The notes beneath the pieces are model-generated. The model was not told where the DNA came from and ran no database searches. It saw nothing but the letters and a program-made list of their open reading frames with translations. DNA of 9,826 bases from Pseudomonadota bacterium (GTDB lineage: Bacteria; Pseudomonadota; Gammaproteobacteria; Enterobacterales; Enterobacteriaceae). This document shows positions 7,536 to 9,826 of this stretch, in pieces. The translations under genes were made by a program, and so were the position numbers. Within the stretch, counting starts at the first letter, position 1; each line of letters starts with the position of its first letter. The stretch spans positions 1 to 9,826 of the forward strand of contig JAEYFY010000452.1 of the NCBI GenBank assembly GCA_023454395.1. The letters are read 5' to 3'.

Positions 7536-8192
7536 ATGAGTGGGAATCCAATTATGCCGAAAGATAATATTGAAATGACATCTGATATTATCAGCCGGAT
7601 CGGACAATTGACGCGGATGTTACGCGACAGTTTGCGAGAATTAGGATTGGATAAAGCAATAGCCGAAGCAGCAGAAGCCATCCCTGACGCTAGGGAACGT
7701 CTGGACTATGTTGCTCAAATGACCGCTCAGGCAGCTGAGCGTACATTGAACTGTGTCGAAGCTGCGCAGCCTAAACAGGATGCGTTAAGTGCCGATGCGA
7801 CTAAGCTTACTGAACGTTGGGACCAATGGTTTGAACAGCCAGAAGAGCTGAAAGATGTACGCTCTCTTGTAACCGATACCCGCAATTATTTGCGGGATAT
7901 CCCTGAGAGTGCGGCTTTTACTAACAGTCAGTTATTGGAAATTATGATGGCACAGGATTTCCAAGATCTGACCGGCCAGGTTATTAAACGCATGATGAGT
8001 GTTGTTCAAGAAATTGAAAAACAACTCGTGATGGTATTAATGGAAAACCTGCCACCAGAGCAACTTGAAAAGTCTAATGTGAAGAAAGAGACTGATTCTT
8101 TACTAAATGGTCCACAGGTTAATAAAAACAACGCTGGCGTGATCAAAAATCAAGATCAAGTTGATGATTTACTGGAAAGTTTAGGTTTCTAA
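7536..8192 (+). CDS. cheZ: CheY-P phosphatase CheZ
   Basis: CheZ speeds dephosphorylation of CheY-P and ends the tumble signal. The 218-residue, mostly helical protein (E. coli 214) has the conserved N-terminal helix [20 protein letters not shown] (about 19-38), the active-site helix [18 protein letters not shown] with the catalytic glutamine equivalent to Q147 at Q148 and the acidic partner at D144, a variable linker, and the C-terminal CheY-binding peptide [19 protein letters not shown] at 7525-7530 overlaps the cheY stop and lies 5 bases before the ATG, so the pair is tightly co-translated. It is the last clearly recognised gene before the terminator at 8337-8361. Confidence 0.98.
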   Translation: MSGNPIMPKDNIEMTSDIISRIGQLTRMLRDSLRELGLDKAIAEAAEAIPDARERLDYVAQMTAQAAERTLNCVEAAQPKQDALSADATKLTERWDQWFEQPEELKDVRSLVTDTRNYLRDIPESAAFTNSQLLEIMMAQDFQDLTGQVIKRMMSVVQEIEKQLVMVLMENLPPEQLEKSNVKKETDSLLNGPQVNKNNAGVIKNQDQVDDLLESLGF

Positions 8193-8230
8193 CCTTCTAA
8201 TGAGTTTTAGGGCGATAAGGACGTTGAGAT

Positions 8231-8311
8231 ATGCAGGACGCATTCGCTCTATGCTCAGCTCTTTTAGGATGGTGTATTTTATGGATAAAAAATCACGTAA
8301 TAATGCTTTAA
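8231..8311 (+). CDS. Possible 26-residue hydrophobic peptide after cheZ
   Basis: I do not recognise this frame. The ATG at 8231 is preceded by AAGGA (8217-8221) at 9-base spacing, an acceptable ribosome site. The product starts MQDAFALCSALLGWC and has one hydrophobic stretch (residues 4-19) with Asp before it and Lys and His after it, as in small single-pass membrane peptides. It lies wholly within the cheZ trailer, 38 bases after the cheZ stop and before the terminator, so it could be made from the che mRNA. A short frame like this can arise by chance, and another frame (8200-8352) overlaps it. No function is proposed. Confidence 0.22.
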   Translation: MQDAFALCSALLGWCILWIKNHVIML

Positions 8312-8336
8312 TAGCCCACGCTATTGAAGAAAATGT

Positions 8337-8361
8337 AAGCCGCTTTTTTTAAGCGGCTTTT
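8337..8361 (+). terminator. Intrinsic terminator ending the receptor-cheZ operon
   Basis: AAGCCGCTT at 8337-8345 and AAGCGGCTT at 8351-8359 form a perfect 9-pair stem with a T5 loop, ending in TTTT at 8358-8361. The GC core is GCCGC/GCGGC. The A-rich 5' side and T-rich 3' side make it potentially bidirectional. It lies 145 bases after the cheZ stop, a long trailer for a simple operon end. Confidence 0.85.
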
Positions 8362-8385
8362 GAAGTTGTTGAAATAAACATCAAA

Positions 8386-8407
8386 AGTAAAATTGCTCAA
8401 TTTTACT
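8386..8407. promoter_or_regulatory. 22-base dyad upstream of flhB, candidate operator
   Basis: AGTAAAATTG (8386-8395) and CAATTTTACT (8398-8407) are exact reverse complements separated by CT. The centre lies about 43 bases upstream of the start predicted from the TATAAT at 8428-8433, overlapping the -35 area. That is where a class II activator or a blocking repressor would bind. It does not match the long FlhDC box layout. As RNA the stem is AT-rich with a very tight loop and no T tract, so a DNA site is more likely than a terminator. The cognate protein is unknown. Confidence 0.4.
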
Positions 8408-8427
8408 GTGAATTTTGCTGATTTCCT

Positions 8428-8433
8428 TATAAT
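8428..8433 (+). promoter_or_regulatory. Candidate -10 box of the flhB promoter
   Basis: A perfect TATAAT follows the terminator by 66 bases. No good -35 hexamer is present 16-18 bases upstream (the region reads ACTGTG), as expected for an activator-dependent class 2 flagellar promoter such as flhB in E. coli. Start would be near 8440, leaving about 175 bases of leader. Confidence 0.45.
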
Positions 8434-8614
8434 TAGCGCCAATATTGCTTATATATCCATTTTTATCATTGGGTTGTTTTTTCAGTGCATACCGTCATAG
8501 CCCAAAAAGCCCCGTAAATTTGCGATTGTTCAGCCCATCAATTTCCTCTGAATTTGTCATGCTTAGAGTCATTTCATTCATGCTTTTAATCTCAATATCT
8601 AAATCGGACAGACT

Positions 8615-9763
8615 GTGGCTGAAGATAGCGATCTCGAAAAAACAGAGGAACCCACACCCCATAAACGGGAAAAAGCCAAAAAGGATGGACAAATTGTCCG
8701 TTCTAAAGAGCTATCGTCCGTATTAATGATCTTGGGTGGCGTAAGTTTGCTGTGGATGAGTGGTGGATTTATCACTCGTGGGCTACATGCCATGTTAACA
8801 GAAGGGTTTACGTTTAATCATCACCTTATTGGTAATGAGAATTTGTTGATCCCTCGATTTGGTAGCTTGATTAAACAAGCTGTTTTTGCGCTATCCCCCG
8901 TGTTTTTGGGGTTAGTGATCGTGGCAATTGGTGCCTCAGCCTTATTAGGCGGGATTAACTTTAGTAGTAAATCCATTAAGTTCGATCCCAAAAAATGGAA
9001 TCCTATTTCTGGATTAAAACGTATTTTTTCTATGAATGCGTTAGCAGAGTTATTTAAAGCGATACTGAAATCAACGTTTGTAGGGATCGCCGCAACCATT
9101 TTTTTATGGCACAACTGGAACGATATTCTCCATCTGATCACGCTTGCACCGCTTAGTGCGCTAGCCAATGCGATGCAACTGCTGATTTTTGCCGTTTACA
9201 TTACTGTTTTTATGCTGATACCAATGGTGGCATTCGACATTATTTTCCAAATTCGTAGCCATTTAAAAAAGCTACGTATGACGCGCCAAGAAATTAAAGA
9301 TGAATTTAAACAGCAAGAGGGTGATCCGCAACTTAAAGCGCGTATCCGTCAGCAACAACATGCAATGTCTCGCCGCCGAATGATGGCGGATGTACCAAAA
9401 GCAGACGTTATTGTTACGAACCCAACACACTATGCTGTTGCACTGCAATATAACGACAAAATGACCGCGCCTAAAGTGTTAGCAAAAGGTGCAGGGGCGA
9501 TTGCGTTAAAAATTAAAGAGATTGGTGCAGAAAATCGAATTCCGCTTCTAGAAGCGCCACCGCTTGCTAGGGCGTTATATCGTCACAGTGAGATAGGTCA
9601 TGCAATTCCTTCAACCCTTTATGCTGCGGTTGCCGAGGTGCTTGCATGGGTTTATCAACTGAAACGATGGAAAACCGAAGGTGGTTTAAAACCTAAACAA
9701 CCTATGAACTTGCCAGTGCCTCCCGCACTGGACTTTGCTGGAGAAGATAATCGTCATGGCTAA
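8615..9763 (+). CDS. flhB: Flagellar type III export switch protein FlhB
   Basis: FlhB is an inner-membrane part of the flagellar export gate; its self-cleaving cytoplasmic domain switches secretion from rod/hook to filament substrates. The 382-residue product equals the E. coli length. It has the N-terminal EKTEEPTPHKREKAKKDGQI segment, four membrane segments (about 32-50, 89-113, 143-166, 182-208), the charged linker (RSHLKKLRMTRQEIKDEFKQ, 214-233) and the autocleavage motif NPTH with N269/P270, same numbering as Salmonella. The start is GTG at 8615: an in-frame stop at 8600-8602 leaves no upstream ATG, and the GTG reading gives the family N-terminus. The ribosome site is weak (GGA at 8606-8608). 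The end overlaps flhA by 8 bases, which couples the two export-gate genes. Confidence 0.98.
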   Translation: MAEDSDLEKTEEPTPHKREKAKKDGQIVRSKELSSVLMILGGVSLLWMSGGFITRGLHAMLTEGFTFNHHLIGNENLLIPRFGSLIKQAVFALSPVFLGLVIVAIGASALLGGINFSSKSIKFDPKKWNPISGLKRIFSMNALAELFKAILKSTFVGIAATIFLWHNWNDILHLITLAPLSALANAMQLLIFAVYITVFMLIPMVAFDIIFQIRSHLKKLRMTRQEIKDEFKQQEGDPQLKARIRQQQHAMSRRRMMADVPKADVIVTNPTHYAVALQYNDKMTAPKVLAKGAGAIALKIKEIGAENRIPLLEAPPLARALYRHSEIGHAIPSTLYAAVAEVLAWVYQLKRWKTEGGLKPKQPMNLPVPPALDFAGEDNRHG

Positions 9764-9826
9764 TTTGGCCTCATTACTCCGCTTGCCGGGAAATTGGAAA
9801 AGTTCTCAGTGGCAGATACTGGCAGG
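9756..9826 (+). CDS. flhA: Flagellar export protein FlhA, first 23 residues (cut by window end)
   Basis: FlhA is the large inner-membrane, proton-driven component of the export gate. Only its N-terminus is here: MANLASLLRLPGNWKSSQWQ followed by ILA, which matches the enteric FlhA start (E. coli begins MSNLAAMLRLPANLKSTQWQ). The ATG at 9756 lies inside the end of flhB with an 8-base overlap; GGAGAAG at 9740-9746 is the likely ribosome site. The frame is open to the window edge. Confidence 0.93.
   Translation, partial: MANLASLLRLPGNWKSSQWQILA

Larger units (their letters stand above)
8193..8614 (+). other. Intergenic region between cheZ and flhB
   Basis: This 422-base stretch has no recognised gene. 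It holds, in order, a 144-base cheZ trailer with two short open frames (8200-8352, 50 codons; 8231-8311, 26 codons), an intrinsic terminator (8337-8361), a 22-base dyad (8386-8407), a TATAAT box (8428-8433) and a leader of about 175 bases before the flhB GTG. A longer frame across 8445-8726 runs into flhB in another phase and shows no family resemblance, so I treat it as a chance frame. I could not place a convincing FlhDC box by eye, though AATTAGCG at 8431-8438 resembles part of one. Confidence 0.75.

Noticed and set aside
8407..8422. TGTGA at 8407-8411 as a CRP site before flhB
   Set aside because: The second half-site reads CTGAT instead of TCACA, too poor to call.
8445..8726. 93-codon plus-strand frame entering flhB in another phase
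   Set aside because: Its second half overlaps real flhB coding sequence, there is no ribosome site, and the sequence shows no domain.
1..9826. Mobile elements, CRISPR arrays, tRNA or rRNA genes
   Set aside because: No terminal inverted repeats, transposase motifs, regularly spaced repeats or tRNA-like cloverleaf were seen; the gene order is the conserved enteric motility order without insertions.

Overview
The window is a chemotaxis and flagellar-export segment of an enteric gammaproteobacterium. Gene order is cheA (3' part), cheW, two methyl-accepting chemotaxis protein (MCP) genes, cheR, cheB, cheY, cheZ, flhB and flhA (5' end), all on the + strand. This is the E. coli/Salmonella order (end of the mocha operon, then meche, then flhB), and CheY, CheW, CheB, CheZ and FlhB match my memory of the E. 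coli proteins over most of their length. The DNA is visibly AT-rich, with many TTA, AAA and ATT codons and very AT-rich intergenic DNA. The first receptor in the cluster is Tsr-like rather than Tar-like. Together these suggest a low-GC member of the Morganellaceae such as Proteus; the genus is an inference.

Layout: 1-816 is the C-terminal 271 residues of the CheA kinase and 838-1338 is the CheW adaptor. A 384-base gap without a convincing gene follows, with a probable terminator near 1369-1412 and a consensus sigma-28 (FliA) promoter at 1661-1687. That promoter drives two receptors (1723-3429 and 3489-5135, separated by a GC-rich hairpin), then cheR (5142-6032), cheB (6025-7077), cheY (7137-7526) and cheZ (7536-8192). 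A 422-base gap (8193-8614) holds a terminator at 8337-8361, a near-perfect 22-base dyad, a TATAAT box and possibly a very small peptide gene. flhB (8615-9763) overlaps the start of flhA (9756 to the window end).

How they work together: the membrane receptors, coupled by CheW, control CheA autophosphorylation. CheA passes phosphate to CheY, which switches the flagellar motor, and to CheB, the receptor methylesterase/deamidase. CheR adds methyl groups and CheZ dephosphorylates CheY. FlhB and FlhA are inner-membrane parts of the flagellar type III export gate. Only the first receptor carries the C-terminal NWETF tether for CheR/CheB, so the second probably depends on its neighbour for adaptation.

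I see no previously undescribed multi-gene system; the core is ordinary. The points worth a second look are the altered ligand pockets of the two receptors, the hairpin between them, a possible extra sigma-28 promoter before cheY, a possible small membrane peptide or small RNA after cheZ, and the dyad upstream of flhB.
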